A stretch of 15,124 nucleotides of DNA from Lachnospiraceae bacterium UBA7589 (GTDB lineage Bacteria; Bacillota; Clostridia; Lachnospirales; Lachnospiraceae), in contig DLKL01000011.1 in assembly GCA_002476495.1 (NCBI GenBank), positions 1,001 through 16,124 on the forward strand, in the 5' to 3' direction. Below the pieces are notes generated by a model. The model was not told the DNA's origin and searched no databases. It saw only the letters and a program-made list of their open reading frames with translations. The translations under genes and the position numbers were made by a program. Below are positions 7,266 to 15,102 of this stretch, piece by piece. Position 1 is the first letter of the stretch. The number at the start of each line of letters is the position of its first letter.

Positions 7266-7748
7266 TCAGATATTGTCGAGCTTAAATGTTACCCTGTCAT
7301 TGTCATCAATTTCCATAATCATAAATGTTTTCTTATGTCCAATCTGTCTTGGCAGGGATATACTCCCCGGATTAACTATGGTAACGTCTCCACCCTCCTC
7401 AAGATGAGGTACATGCGTATGTCCGTACATGGCTATGTCACAGTCGTTCTCCAGTGCAAGATATCTTATTCTGTCTGTTCCGTTATATACACCCTGACGG
7501 TGACCGTGTACAAGAAGTACCCGGTGAGTTCCCATATAAATAATACTCATTTCCCTTAAAAAACCACCATAATCATTATTGCCTGCCACAATGTAGGTAG
7601 GAACACCTGCCATACGTTCAACCAAAAGATAGTCATACCCCACATCTCCAAGATGAATCATGGAATCAATTCTTCCTGCTTTTTCTATAGCCAATCTTAC
7701 ATTATCATTTCTACCATGAGAATCACTTACAATTAAAATACGACGCAT
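7266..7748 (-). CDS. yfcE: YfcE-like metallophosphoesterase
   Basis: This 160-residue cytosolic phosphodiesterase belongs to the calcineurin-like superfamily, YfcE/MJ0936 group. The dinuclear metal site is complete: D9 and H11 in SDSHG, D35 in LGD, GNND (56-59), H81 in VHGH, and H110/H112 in GHTH. NPGSI (126-130) is the usual closing motif. Homologues hydrolyse phosphodiester substrates with manganese, but the natural substrate is unsettled. The length is typical of the family. It starts eight bases after the rdgB stop, a common pairing in Firmicutes, where both may serve nucleotide clean-up. That shared role is inferred from position. Confidence 0.93.
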   Translation of the reverse strand: MRRILIVSDSHGRNDNVRLAIEKAGRIDSMIHLGDVGYDYLLVERMAGVPTYIVAGNNDYGGFLREMSIIYMGTHRVLLVHGHRQGVYNGTDRIRYLALENDCDIAMYGHTHVPHLEEGGDVTIVNPGSISLPRQIGHKKTFMIMEIDDNDRVTFKLDNI

Positions 7749-7756
7749 AACACTCT

Positions 7757-8344
7757 TTATAATACCTCTCTGATAAGCCTTAATGCATTTCCTCTGTGAC
7801 TAACCTTATTTTTTTCCTCGGGAGTAAGCTCTGCTGTAGTCTTAGAAAACTCAGGCACATAAAAAATAGGGTCATAGCCAAATCCGTTTTCCCCTGCCGG
7901 TGAATGGGCAATTTTGCCCTCAATTGTTCCTCTTCTTGTTTCAACTCTTCCGTCGGGAAACGCAGCTGCAATGGCGCACACAAATCTGGCCGTTCTTTTG
8001 TCCTCAGGTGCAGCCTCTAACCTGTCTATTATAATCTGGTTTTTGATTGAATAAGGTGTGTCAACTCCCTCATATCTTGCCGAATAAATCCCCGGCTCCT
8101 TGTTAAGATAATCCACCTCAAGTCCGCTATCATCGGCAAGGACTACAGTTTTGTCATCCACCAGCTCACTTATAGCCTTTGCCTTTATAATGGCATTTTC
8201 TTCAAAGGTTTTTCCGTCCTCCACTATATCTACATCGATTCCCGCTTCCTTCATGGACAATATCTCATATCCACAATCTGCAAGAATCATTCTTATTTCT
8301 TTCATCTTGTTTTCATTTCCTGTTGCAAATACTATTTTCCTCAT
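7757..8344 (-). CDS. rdgB: XTP/dITP pyrophosphatase RdgB (Ham1 family)
   Basis: This 195-residue house-cleaning enzyme hydrolyses non-canonical purine triphosphates (dITP, XTP) to monophosphates, keeping deaminated bases out of DNA and RNA. Family motifs are FATGNENKMKE (6-16), DDSGLEVD (71-78) carrying the catalytic aspartate, GIYSARYEG (85-93), GFGYDPIF (154-161) and SHRG (182-185). A longer in-frame ORF reaches 8476, but the protein clearly begins at MRKIVFATGN, ATG 8344, with GGAG just upstream. The extra 44 codons lie inside the peptidase gene and look unrelated. It sits between the peptidase gene (52-bp gap) and the phosphodiesterase gene (8-bp gap) in one operon. Confidence 0.96.
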   Translation of the reverse strand: MRKIVFATGNENKMKEIRMILADCGYEILSMKEAGIDVDIVEDGKTFEENAIIKAKAISELVDDKTVVLADDSGLEVDYLNKEPGIYSARYEGVDTPYSIKNQIIIDRLEAAPEDKRTARFVCAIAAAFPDGRVETRRGTIEGKIAHSPAGENGFGYDPIFYVPEFSKTTAELTPEEKNKVSHRGNALRLIREVL

Positions 8345-8358
8345 ACATCTCCACTTTC

Positions 8359-8371
8359 CCGGCAATGCCGG
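8359..8371. repeat. Short perfect palindrome upstream of rdgB
   Basis: CCGGCAATGCCGG can fold into a small GC-rich hairpin. It lies in the 52-bp gap between the peptidase and rdgB genes, 15 bases before the rdgB start. No T run follows, so it is not a terminator. It could affect message stability or rdgB translation. Confidence 0.45.
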
Positions 8372-8396
8372 TTCCTTTCTGTATAATTTATCTGAC

Positions 8397-10100
8397 TTAG
8401 TTTTTCTTGATATCAGTAAATGCCTTAAGGCAGACATTACAGCTCTGGGTGGCCTCCGCACTATGCCACAGCTCACCGTACAGACTGATATAACCCTCTC
8501 CGTCTGTTATATCAAAATTGGAGGTTCTCTCATCTGAATTATATTCTATTGCTATGGGATGTACAGCTCCGGGAGTATGTATCTTCACAACCACCGCAAA
8601 CCTTTCTCCGTCAGCAAGCTCCACAGCCTCGGGAAAATCCACGGTATAATATCCTGCGTATTTTGTTCCCCCGGCCACAACAAACTCCCGGTTCTTAAGA
8701 GATTCCATATTTTTGTAATTTCTTACTACATATACCTCAAAATCCGTATTTTTATCCGTTGCATAAAATGCCACTGCCTTCAGCTCCTCATTGTCCCCGG
8801 CAGTATACACATTTGCAAAATATGCCTCCTCTTTTCCAAAGCCCAGCTGACCTATCCAGCCCAGCAAATCCGACTGGTATATTTTGTCATAATTGTCCGC
8901 AGCTCCTACACGGGTATAAACAACTGCTTTATTACATATGTTGGTGTCATAGTATGAAACATAAAAGTATCCATCCTCACCAAATTCAGTTCCCCAGCTG
9001 TTTTTACATATAAAGGCTCCGTCATCCTCAGGCTGATGGGTAAATTTTTCCTTTGGATAATTGTCATCCCATCCTACAATTACAACATCATGATTGGGAT
9101 TTTCTTCCCCATCATAAAAATAAGAGCTGTTTTCCCTTGAATAATACTTTGAAACACTGTCGGCGTATTCCATCTGGGAATAGAGGGAGGTTTCAATGGC
9201 ACCATATCTGAAAATAGCACTTTTTATAACCTCATAATCCTTGTCATTTATTACAAGAGCTTCCTCCAGATGCACTACCGGCTTAAGCTCAGGATTGCTT
9301 TTTCCGTCTCCGTAAGGGTCATCCTTTTCATATACCGGTCCCTGCCATGCAGCCAGATAAGCAATACTCATAGAGTGTTCTCCACCCCGGTTAATGTCCA
9401 GATTAAAGCTGTTGCAAAGTGTCATATGATCTGTGGCAAAGATATTCTCTGTAAGAGGCAGCATGGTTGTCTCCAAAGCCCCAAGAGAGGCGAAGGCCCA
9501 GCAGGTACCATATCTGCCCTGATCCCTCACAGGTGATACTCTTCCGTATTTTCTCATGTCATAGCTCTCCGGCAAAGGAAATTCCTCACTGTCTCTGGCT
9601 ATATCAATCCAATCAGAGGCATAATGGTAATCTACTCTGTAATTAATATATGGTGATATCTCTTCTATGGGAATAAAAACCTTGTCTCCGTCCTTTTTTA
9701 CCGGACAGCCCAGATCAATCTCCTCATAGCTGTTCACTATAGCCACCGGGGAGTCTGTTTCCAGGTCTATTCTATTATTGCCCTTCATTATAAGCAGCTT
9801 CCCATCAGGATATTCCAGGAAGGAACAATTTAACAGTCTCTTAATAAATTCTCCCTCCACCATAAGCTTTAAGTCCTCACTGACATAAAATCTGTAGCCA
9901 AAGTTATCAAGACTTACTCCCTCAAGCGTAACCATAACAGCAGCATCATTCATCTTTTCAACAAGATTATCCCGGAAGGCTGCTGAGCAGACAGGAAAAT
10001 CCTCAGATTCACTTACTGTTATAAGAGGCGTTCTATTGACAAAATATGCAATTATGGCAATGACCACAACCATGGCCAGAATACTACATATTTTTTTCAT
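8397..10100 (-). CDS. Secreted or membrane-anchored papain-family (C1) cysteine peptidase with lectin-like C-terminus
   Basis: This 567-residue extracytoplasmic peptidase has an N-terminal signal or anchor helix (about 4-20, KKICSILAMVVVIAIIAYF) with no evident lipobox. Residues about 100-168 look like a copper-amine-oxidase-N-type stalk domain (VFIPIEEISPYINYRVDY). The C1 domain spans about 175-395 and has oxyanion-hole Gln194 and catalytic Cys200 in DQGRYGTCWAFA, His337 in NHDVVIVGW and Asn367 in CKNSWG, so it should be active. There is no obvious removable inhibitory propeptide of the cathepsin type. The remainder (about 405-567) fits the lectin-like beta domain found behind C1 domains in clostridial surface proteins. 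Its ATG is one base after the stop of the upstream rRNA methyltransferase gene, with AAAGGA in that gene's end. A secreted protease in a nucleic-acid housekeeping operon is unexpected. The substrate is unknown; cell-wall or host glycoprotein is a guess. Confidence 0.9.
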   Translation of the reverse strand: MKKICSILAMVVVIAIIAYFVNRTPLITVSESEDFPVCSAAFRDNLVEKMNDAAVMVTLEGVSLDNFGYRFYVSEDLKLMVEGEFIKRLLNCSFLEYPDGKLLIMKGNNRIDLETDSPVAIVNSYEEIDLGCPVKKDGDKVFIPIEEISPYINYRVDYHYASDWIDIARDSEEFPLPESYDMRKYGRVSPVRDQGRYGTCWAFASLGALETTMLPLTENIFATDHMTLCNSFNLDINRGGEHSMSIAYLAAWQGPVYEKDDPYGDGKSNPELKPVVHLEEALVINDKDYEVIKSAIFRYGAIETSLYSQMEYADSVSKYYSRENSSYFYDGEENPNHDVVIVGWDDNYPKEKFTHQPEDDGAFICKNSWGTEFGEDGYFYVSYYDTNICNKAVVYTRVGAADNYDKIYQSDLLGWIGQLGFGKEEAYFANVYTAGDNEELKAVAFYATDKNTDFEVYVVRNYKNMESLKNREFVVAGGTKYAGYYTVDFPEAVELADGERFAVVVKIHTPGAVHPIAIEYNSDERTSNFDITDGEGYISLYGELWHSAEATQSCNVCLKAFTDIKKN

Positions 10101-10101
10101 G

Positions 10102-11253
10102 CTAATCCTTTCTCTTTGGTGGTTTTGGTCCCATAAACTGATAAAAATATGATTTTATCATACCATTATATATTTTCCTGTTTTTATCAGCCTTTTTCCC
10201 AATATATTTTTCTGCATCCTCATAGGAGGTTATAAGATACATAGACCAGTCACCGAGGGCAGCAAAGCTTTCACCTATGGTCTTGTAGAGAGCAGGCAGA
10301 GCCTCCTTTTCCTCAAGCCGTTCCCCATATGGAGGATTTGTTATAATAAAGCCATAATGCTTAGGATGCCTTAAATCCTTAACATCCCTGGCCTGAAAGT
10401 GAATATACCTGTCCACCCCGGCTTCCCTTGCATTTGACATGGCACATTTTATTATATCCCCATCAAGATCGTAGCCCTGTATATTCATATCCACATCATG
10501 GCGCACCATATCATTTGCCTCGGTATAGGCATCATACCAGATTTTTTTTGGACAAACCTTTATCCATGAATCCGATACAAACTCACGGTTCATTCCCGGG
10601 GCAATACATGCACCTATCATAGCAGCCTCAATAGGAAACGTTCCGCTGCCACAAAAAGGATCCACCAATACTCTGTCCTTATTCCATGGCGTAAGCATTA
10701 TAAGAGCGGCTGCAAGGGTCTCCGATATGGGTGCCTTGCCAACAAGCTGCCTATAGCCTCTTTTATGTAGGGAGATTCCCGTAGTATCAAGGCCAATCGA
10801 TACCATATCCTTAAATATAAAAACCCTGATAGGATACTCATCCCCATCTTCCTCAAAATAATTTACCCTGTATGTGTTCTTCATTCTGTCTACAATAGCC
10901 TTTTTTACGATAGACTGAATTGCGCTTCCTGAAAAAAGAGCACTTTTGTTGCTGGTAGCCTTTGTTACCCAGAATTTACCGTCCCTTGGCAGATATTCCT
11001 CCCATGGAAGTGCCTTTGTACCCTCAAACAGCTCATCAAAGGTGGCAGCCTTGAAGCTTCCCATTTTAAGAAGTATACGCTCAGCAGTCCTTATAAATAT
11101 ATTGGATCTCGGCATAGCAGTAAGGTCTCCCCTGAATGTGACCCTTCCGTCCTCCACGGCAACAATATCATACCCCAGATCTATTATCTCTTTTTTTAAA
11201 ACCGACTCCAGCCCAAAATGGCAGGGTGCAATAAATTCCAAATCCTTACCCAT
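10102..11253 (-). CDS. THUMP-domain class I SAM-dependent 23S rRNA guanine-N2 methyltransferase (RlmL/YpsC-like)
   Basis: This is a 383-residue RNA methyltransferase. The N-terminal half (about 5-165) is the ferredoxin-like plus THUMP RNA-binding region, with FIAPCHFGLESVLKKEI at the start and GISLHKRGYR (159-168) leading into the catalytic domain. The SAM motif is DPFCGSGTFPIEA (198-210) and the catalytic motif NPPYGERL (306-313). NPPY with this architecture is typical of guanine-N2 enzymes such as the N-terminal part of E. coli RlmL and B. subtilis YpsC, which have about this length. The exact target in this organism is inferred. It is the first gene of the operon, 56 bases downstream of a consensus -10 box, with AAAGG eight bases before the ATG. 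The C-terminus is lysine- and proline-rich (GPKPPKRKD). Confidence 0.93.
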   Translation of the reverse strand: MGKDLEFIAPCHFGLESVLKKEIIDLGYDIVAVEDGRVTFRGDLTAMPRSNIFIRTAERILLKMGSFKAATFDELFEGTKALPWEEYLPRDGKFWVTKATSNKSALFSGSAIQSIVKKAIVDRMKNTYRVNYFEEDGDEYPIRVFIFKDMVSIGLDTTGISLHKRGYRQLVGKAPISETLAAALIMLTPWNKDRVLVDPFCGSGTFPIEAAMIGACIAPGMNREFVSDSWIKVCPKKIWYDAYTEANDMVRHDVDMNIQGYDLDGDIIKCAMSNAREAGVDRYIHFQARDVKDLRHPKHYGFIITNPPYGERLEEKEALPALYKTIGESFAALGDWSMYLITSYEDAEKYIGKKADKNRKIYNGMIKSYFYQFMGPKPPKRKD

Positions 11254-11308
11254 CTGCTATACCTTTCTCATTTTTAAGCCTAAAATGGCATTTTCTTATT
11301 CTTTTTAT

Positions 11309-11336
11309 ATTATATTTTGTATAACCATGGTGTCAA
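11309..11336 (-). promoter_or_regulatory. Consensus sigma-A promoter of the rRNA methyltransferase/peptidase/rdgB/yfcE/rlmD operon
   Basis: On the minus strand a perfect TTGACA (11336-11331) and a perfect TATAAT (11314-11309) are separated by 16 bp. Transcription would begin near 11302, about 50 bases before the first start codon. This predicts strong constitutive expression. Confidence 0.85.
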
Positions 11337-11385
11337 GAAGTAAGTTCAAAGAACTTTATCAGAGACTTTTTTATTAAGCACAAAT

Positions 11386-11411
11386 AGAGGGCTGTCATCC
11401 GACAGCCCTCT
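11386..11411 (-). terminator. Hairpin terminator after the rhodanese gene
   Basis: An 11-bp perfect stem (11386-11396 with 11401-11411, AGAGGGCTGTC) surrounds a four-base loop, with extra A-T pairs outside. It begins four bases past the rhodanese stop. The following U tract is short, so termination strength is uncertain. It separates the deacetylase operon from the promoter of the next one. Confidence 0.75.
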
Positions 11412-11414
11412 TTG

Positions 11415-11768
11415 TTAATGTCTTGCTGGTCTGGTAAGAGCACCCCTGTACTCTTTGAGCCCCCCAACAGTGTTAATAACCCGATATCCCTTCTCAGATA
11501 AAATTTTTGCGGCTAGAGCACTTTTCCCTCCGTTTTCACAATAGATAAGTATTACCCGTCCCTTGGGCAGGGAAAACCTTTCCTGCTGTATATCAATAAG
11601 CGGCAGATTGATTGCCATGGGTATATGACTTATCATAAATTCATCTTTTTCTCTTACATCCACAATAATTCCACCATAATTCAGGGCTTCGTTTAATATA
11701 TTTCTGATATTTGTATTCTGAAATCCCACTGGTCTGCCCCCAATCATACTATAATATATAGTATTCAC
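11415..11768 (-). CDS. Rhodanese-like domain protein
   Basis: This 117-residue single rhodanese domain belongs to a family that carries persulfide sulfur or acts in redox and sulfur transfer. Visible elements are IIVDVREKDEFMISHIPMA (35-53), the active-site loop YCENGGKS with the persulfide cysteine near residue 76, and GYRVINTVGGLKEY near the end. No signal peptide is evident, so it is probably cytoplasmic. The assigned start is a GTG 14 bp after the deacetylase stop and lacks a good ribosome binding site; ATG at residue 8 is an alternative. It is the last gene of its operon. A link with spore or wall metabolism is only positional. Confidence 0.85.
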   Translation of the reverse strand: MNTIYYSMIGGRPVGFQNTNIRNILNEALNYGGIIVDVREKDEFMISHIPMAINLPLIDIQQERFSLPKGRVILIYCENGGKSALAAKILSEKGYRVINTVGGLKEYRGALTRPARH

Positions 11769-11782
11769 AGGGCATATTTTAG

Positions 11783-12772
11783 TTACCTGTAAACTACATT
11801 CTGTTCCATTATTTCCTTTTCCATATTCAGTTCATTTAAGCTGGCAAACCTATATCCTTCTGCCTTAAGATTTAATATTACTGTCTCTAATGCCTGTGCA
11901 TTGGAAGATGACACATTGTGCATAAGAATAATGGCGCCGGGATGATGATATTTTTCAAAATGCTTTATTACATAATCCGCCCCCGGTTGTTTATTTACAT
12001 CATAATCCAGATATGCAATGCTCCAAAAAATAGTTTTATATCCTAAATCCATAGTGAGGGCAAGAGTTCTTTCGCTGTATTCTCCCATCGGTGGGCGCAG
12101 GTAGGGATCCATACAATACCCTGTTACCTCTTCCATATAATCAGCACAGCCATTTATCTCCTGAATAATCTCCTCATAGGATTTATTTGGCAGGGAGGGA
12201 TGGGTAATAGTGTGGTTTCCCACCTGATGCCCTTCCTCCTTCATACGTTTTGTTAATTCCACGTTGTCTCTTATATAAGTTTTTGTCACAAAAAAGCATG
12301 CCGGAATATCCTGTTCCTTCAATATGTCCAAAATATCTCCCGTATATCCGTTTTCGTATCCACAGTCAAATGTAAGATATATGATTTTTTCCCCTGTTTC
12401 CTTATCCAGATAATAGGCCTCATAATCTGAAATATCTATGGTATCATCACAGCCGCTTCCCTGGTGATTCTCATTTCTTTTAAACCACCAGGCCAGCTTT
12501 TCGTTGGAATAATCATAATATGTATCCTTTTCACGAACATTATTTTCTATGGGCAGGGTGATATATCTTGCGTCCTCCACGGACATTTCCCTTTGTTCCT
12601 CCCGGGAATTTGTTGTTTCATCTTCACCGGCCCCGGTATCTGTATTTCCCTCACTGCTATAGCTTACATATTTTATTCTTTCACATAACCCCTTTAAAAA
12701 GCCCCCTTTTATTAAACAAAACACAAGTATTATAAAGAAACCCGAAACAATAAACAAAATAATCTTCTTCAA
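11783..12772 (-). CDS. pdaA: PdaA-like polysaccharide deacetylase (NodB domain), probably spore cortex
   Basis: This 329-residue exported deacetylase has an N-terminal membrane helix (4-22), a low-complexity acidic linker (about 38-65) and a NodB domain (about 128-315). Motifs are TFDCGYENGYT (134-144), H187 and H191 in GNHTITHPSL, RPPMGEYSE (226-234), FWSIAYLDYD (249-258) and LMHNVSSSNAQAL (283-295). The GYENGYT and SxxNAxAL signatures fit the PdaA group, which removes acetyl groups from N-acetylmuramic acid during muramic-delta-lactam formation in the spore cortex. Most NodB enzymes have TFDD and PdaA has TFDN; here the third position is Cys137. The start codon is TTG, overlapping the upstream stop as TTGA, with AAAGGA nine bases before it. 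Related wall deacetylases cannot be excluded. Confidence 0.87.
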   Translation of the reverse strand: MKKIILFIVSGFFIILVFCLIKGGFLKGLCERIKYVSYSSEGNTDTGAGEDETTNSREEQREMSVEDARYITLPIENNVREKDTYYDYSNEKLAWWFKRNENHQGSGCDDTIDISDYEAYYLDKETGEKIIYLTFDCGYENGYTGDILDILKEQDIPACFFVTKTYIRDNVELTKRMKEEGHQVGNHTITHPSLPNKSYEEIIQEINGCADYMEEVTGYCMDPYLRPPMGEYSERTLALTMDLGYKTIFWSIAYLDYDVNKQPGADYVIKHFEKYHHPGAIILMHNVSSSNAQALETVILNLKAEGYRFASLNELNMEKEIMEQNVVYR

Positions 12773-13476
12773 GAGAAAAATTCCTTTAGAAAGCTATCCA
12801 GAAGCTCCTGGTTTGAGTCTCTCTCATGATAACAGGATTTTACCTGCTCAAGCTTTGTATCCTTATCAATAAGACCCTTTATCTCCTCGTCCGTAAGGGC
12901 AACCTCTTCCATAGCCAGAGGCTTCTTTTCCTTTTCGGTCCTTTTGCCTCCGGTATTGATTCCCCTTTCCTTAAGCGGAGTCAGATTCTCCAGATAATCC
13001 CTTATATTAGCCTTCAATATTTCAACCTTATTTGTTACTAAAAATATATTCTCAATAAACATTAAAAATGCAAGGACAATTCCTGCATTTATTAAAAAGC
13101 CTGTCATGGCAGGGCTTCCTCTCCAGCTCACATCATAATACATAAAGGCACCTCCTGTGGTTAGGAGCACCAGGGAGCACATTGCTTGTCCGGACCGCCT
13201 CCAGGCCTCCAGTGGAAAGGGGCCCATCCTTAATCCCCTTATGTTTTTTTCAACAAAGGCCTGTCCGCTTATCCTGTTTATTCCGAGAGTTCTTCCATTT
13301 TCATATTTCTGTCTTATGGCACGGAGAGATTTTTTTCTGGTAGTAGCCATATTTTCCGATGCCTTTACCATTCCTTTTAAATAAGCATTTGTTATGATTT
13401 TAAAGAGTAATCCCAGCAATCCTAATCCCCACAGAAAATAAACACCTTTTCCTGCTTCCATGATTTTCTCCACCAT
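12769..13476 (-). CDS. Uncharacterised membrane protein with a charged C-terminal tail
   Basis: I do not recognise this family. From ATG 13476 it is 235 residues. Hydrophobic helices lie at about 11-30, 98-116 and 125-147. The loop between the first two (about 31-97) is basic and contains GQAFVEKNIRGLRMGP. The C-terminus (about 150-235) is soluble and charged, with a lysine-rich part (178-186) and an acidic end, LTDEEIKGLI and ELLDSFLKEFFS. I chose 13476 because AGAGGG is seven bases upstream; the ATG two codons earlier at 13482 would be only one base from it. The stop overlaps the TTG start of the PdaA-like gene, so the two are translationally coupled and may act together at the membrane during sporulation. 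That role is inferred from position alone. Confidence 0.8.
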   Translation of the reverse strand: MVEKIMEAGKGVYFLWGLGLLGLLFKIITNAYLKGMVKASENMATTRKKSLRAIRQKYENGRTLGINRISGQAFVEKNIRGLRMGPFPLEAWRRSGQAMCSLVLLTTGGAFMYYDVSWRGSPAMTGFLINAGIVLAFLMFIENIFLVTNKVEILKANIRDYLENLTPLKERGINTGGKRTEKEKKPLAMEEVALTDEEIKGLIDKDTKLEQVKSCYHERDSNQELLDSFLKEFFS

Positions 13477-13482
13477 ATACAT

Positions 13483-13765
13483 TCCCTCTTTTCATAATAT
13501 TATTTTGCCATTCAAATAATTTTTCTGCCCATTTTATTTTTTGCCTCTCACCGGCACAGGACCGCAGATTTATATTTTTACTATGGCCAACACAACCTCC
13601 TGTCTGTTATGTATGAGGTGATTATAAAAAGGGTTAATTTCATAATGCAAGCCTTTTGAATCGTAAAATTCTGCCCTTTTCCACCACAATTTTATCTTTA
13701 ACACCTTAAAGCTTTGTGATATACTTTACTAATCAGTAACATTAATACGAAAAGAGGGGTATAAT
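13483..13765. other. Divergent intergenic region
   Basis: These 283 bases separate the minus-strand membrane protein operon from the plus-strand TSCPD/MurG pair. A plus-strand promoter lies at 13698-13725. No convincing minus-strand promoter was found, although the stretch before 13490 is AT-rich. A perfect AGGAGG on the minus strand (13601-13596) is followed by only a six-codon frame. No riboswitch or tRNA was recognised. Confidence 0.5.
13698..13725 (+). promoter_or_regulatory. Promoter of the TSCPD/murG pair (extended -10)
   Basis: TTAACA (13698-13703) and TATACT (13720-13725) are 16 bp apart, and TG precedes the -10 box by one base. This gives a start near 13732, about 34 bases before the first ATG. 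Confidence 0.65.
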
Positions 13766-14002
13766 ATGACATATAGAACAAAAGGTACCTGTTCACAATC
13801 TATTGATTTTCAAATTGTTGACGGGAAGGTGAGAGATGTTAAATTCCAGGGGGGTTGTAATGGCAATCTTCAGGGAATCTCAAAGCTTGTAGATGGCATG
13901 ACACCTGATGAAGTAGTTTCCAGACTTGGCGGAATTAAATGTGGCTTCAGAGACACCTCATGTCCGGATCAGCTTGCCAAAGCACTTAAAGAATATATTT
14001 AA
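13766..14002 (+). CDS. Small TSCPD domain protein (TIGR03905-like)
   Basis: This 78-residue protein consists only of a TSCPD domain, the cysteine-rich module otherwise found at the C-terminus of class II ribonucleotide reductases (NrdJ). Four conserved cysteines are visible: C9 in GTCSQS, C31 in GGCNGN, C59 in IKCG and C66 in TSCPDQLA, which may bind metal. Stand-alone members are common in Clostridia, and their function is not established. AGAGGGG lies upstream of the ATG. It is followed 23 bp later by murG on the same strand and probably shares its message. No ribonucleotide reductase gene is near. Confidence 0.9.
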   Translation: MTYRTKGTCSQSIDFQIVDGKVRDVKFQGGCNGNLQGISKLVDGMTPDEVVSRLGGIKCGFRDTSCPDQLAKALKEYI

Positions 14003-14025
14003 TCTCTATAAAATCGGAGGATTAT

Positions 14026-15102
14026 ATGAAACGAATAGTATTAACCGGTGGAGGAACTGCTGGTCATGTTACACCTAATATGGCTCTTATTCCCGTGTTG
14101 CAGAAGAAGGGCTATGATATACATTATATAGGCTCTCATGAAGGAATCGAAAAAAAGCTTATAGAGGAAATGGGCATACCTTATCATCCTATTTCCACCG
14201 GAAAGCTCAGAAGATACTTCAGTCTGGAAAACTTTTCAGATCCCTTCAGGGTTATAAAGGGGCTTTCCCAGGCCAAGGCTCTTATGAAGGAGCTTAAGCC
14301 TGATGTGGTTTTTTCCAAGGGAGGTTTCGTTGCCGTTCCTGTGGTTCTGGCCGCCAAATCCAGAAAAATCCCATGTATAATTCATGAGTCCGACATGACA
14401 CCCGGTCTTGCTAACAAAATTGCCCTGCCCGGGGCATCAAAAATCTGCTGTAATTTTCCCGAAACCCTTGAAAAACTTCCTAAGGGAAAGGCAGTTTTGA
14501 CGGGAACACCTATACGACAGGAGCTTTTCAATGGAAATGCTGTTTCTGCCATGACTTTTTGCGGCTTTAAGGATGTACGGCCTACGCTTCTCATTATCGG
14601 CGGAAGCTCGGGAAGTGTTAAGGTTAACGAAGCAGTGTGGTCTTGCCTTGATAAGCTTACCGAAAAATATAATGTTATACATCTGTGCGGAAAGGATAAA
14701 ACTAATCCTGACTATGCCGGTCACCCTGATTACGTTCAATTCGAATATATTAAGCAGGAGCTTAGTAACCTTCTGGCACTGGCAGACGTGGTTATATCAA
14801 GAGCAGGAGCCAATGCCATATGTGAGCTTCTGGCACTCAGAAAGCCAAGTGTATTGATTCCTTTGTCACTGGCAGCCAGTCGTGGGGATCAGATACTCAA
14901 TGCAGAATCCTTTGAAAAAAGTGGTTATGCCAAAGTTTTGCTTGAAGAAAATCTGAATGACGCTTCTTTACTTGAAGCTGTTAATGAGGTTTATGATAAC
15001 AGGGACCATTACATTAAGGCCATGGAGCTTAGCACAAAAACCGATTCAATAACTCTCATTACTGATATGATTGATGAATTGGCAGGATATGGTTCAAATT
15101 AG
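14026..15102 (+). CDS. murG: MurG, lipid II-forming GlcNAc transferase
   Basis: This 358-residue GT28 glycosyltransferase works at the inner face of the membrane, moving GlcNAc from UDP-GlcNAc to lipid I to make lipid II for peptidoglycan. Motifs are TGGGTAGHVTPNMAL (7-21), SKGGFVAVPV (97-106), HESDMTPGLANKIA (120-133), GGSSGS (192-197), SRAGANAICE (258-267) and SRGDQILNA (285-293). The GKLRRYFSLEN segment (59-69) and the SRGDQ motif fit the Staphylococcus aureus-like MurG group rather than the B. subtilis or E. coli type. CGGAGG lies five bases before the ATG. It is not in a division and cell wall cluster here, so a second murG may exist elsewhere in the genome. Directly after its stop, AAGGGG at the window edge may be the ribosome binding site of a further gene. 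Confidence 0.95.
   Translation: MKRIVLTGGGTAGHVTPNMALIPVLQKKGYDIHYIGSHEGIEKKLIEEMGIPYHPISTGKLRRYFSLENFSDPFRVIKGLSQAKALMKELKPDVVFSKGGFVAVPVVLAAKSRKIPCIIHESDMTPGLANKIALPGASKICCNFPETLEKLPKGKAVLTGTPIRQELFNGNAVSAMTFCGFKDVRPTLLIIGGSSGSVKVNEAVWSCLDKLTEKYNVIHLCGKDKTNPDYAGHPDYVQFEYIKQELSNLLALADVVISRAGANAICELLALRKPSVLIPLSLAASRGDQILNAESFEKSGYAKVLLEENLNDASLLEAVNEVYDNRDHYIKAMELSTKTDSITLITDMIDELAGYGSN

Noticed and set aside
8359..8371. CCGGCAATGCCGG as a terminator before rdgB
   Set aside because: The stem is short and no T run follows on either strand.
7757..8476. RdgB starting at 8476 (239 residues)
   Set aside because: The first 44 residues are the out-of-frame reading of the peptidase gene's end, and the family begins at MRKIVFATGN with a proper ribosome binding site at 8344.
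13569..13601. Leader peptide on the minus strand behind a perfect AGGAGG
   Set aside because: The only frame is TTG plus five codons before a stop, and the neighbouring gene's start is about 95 bases away. Probably chance.
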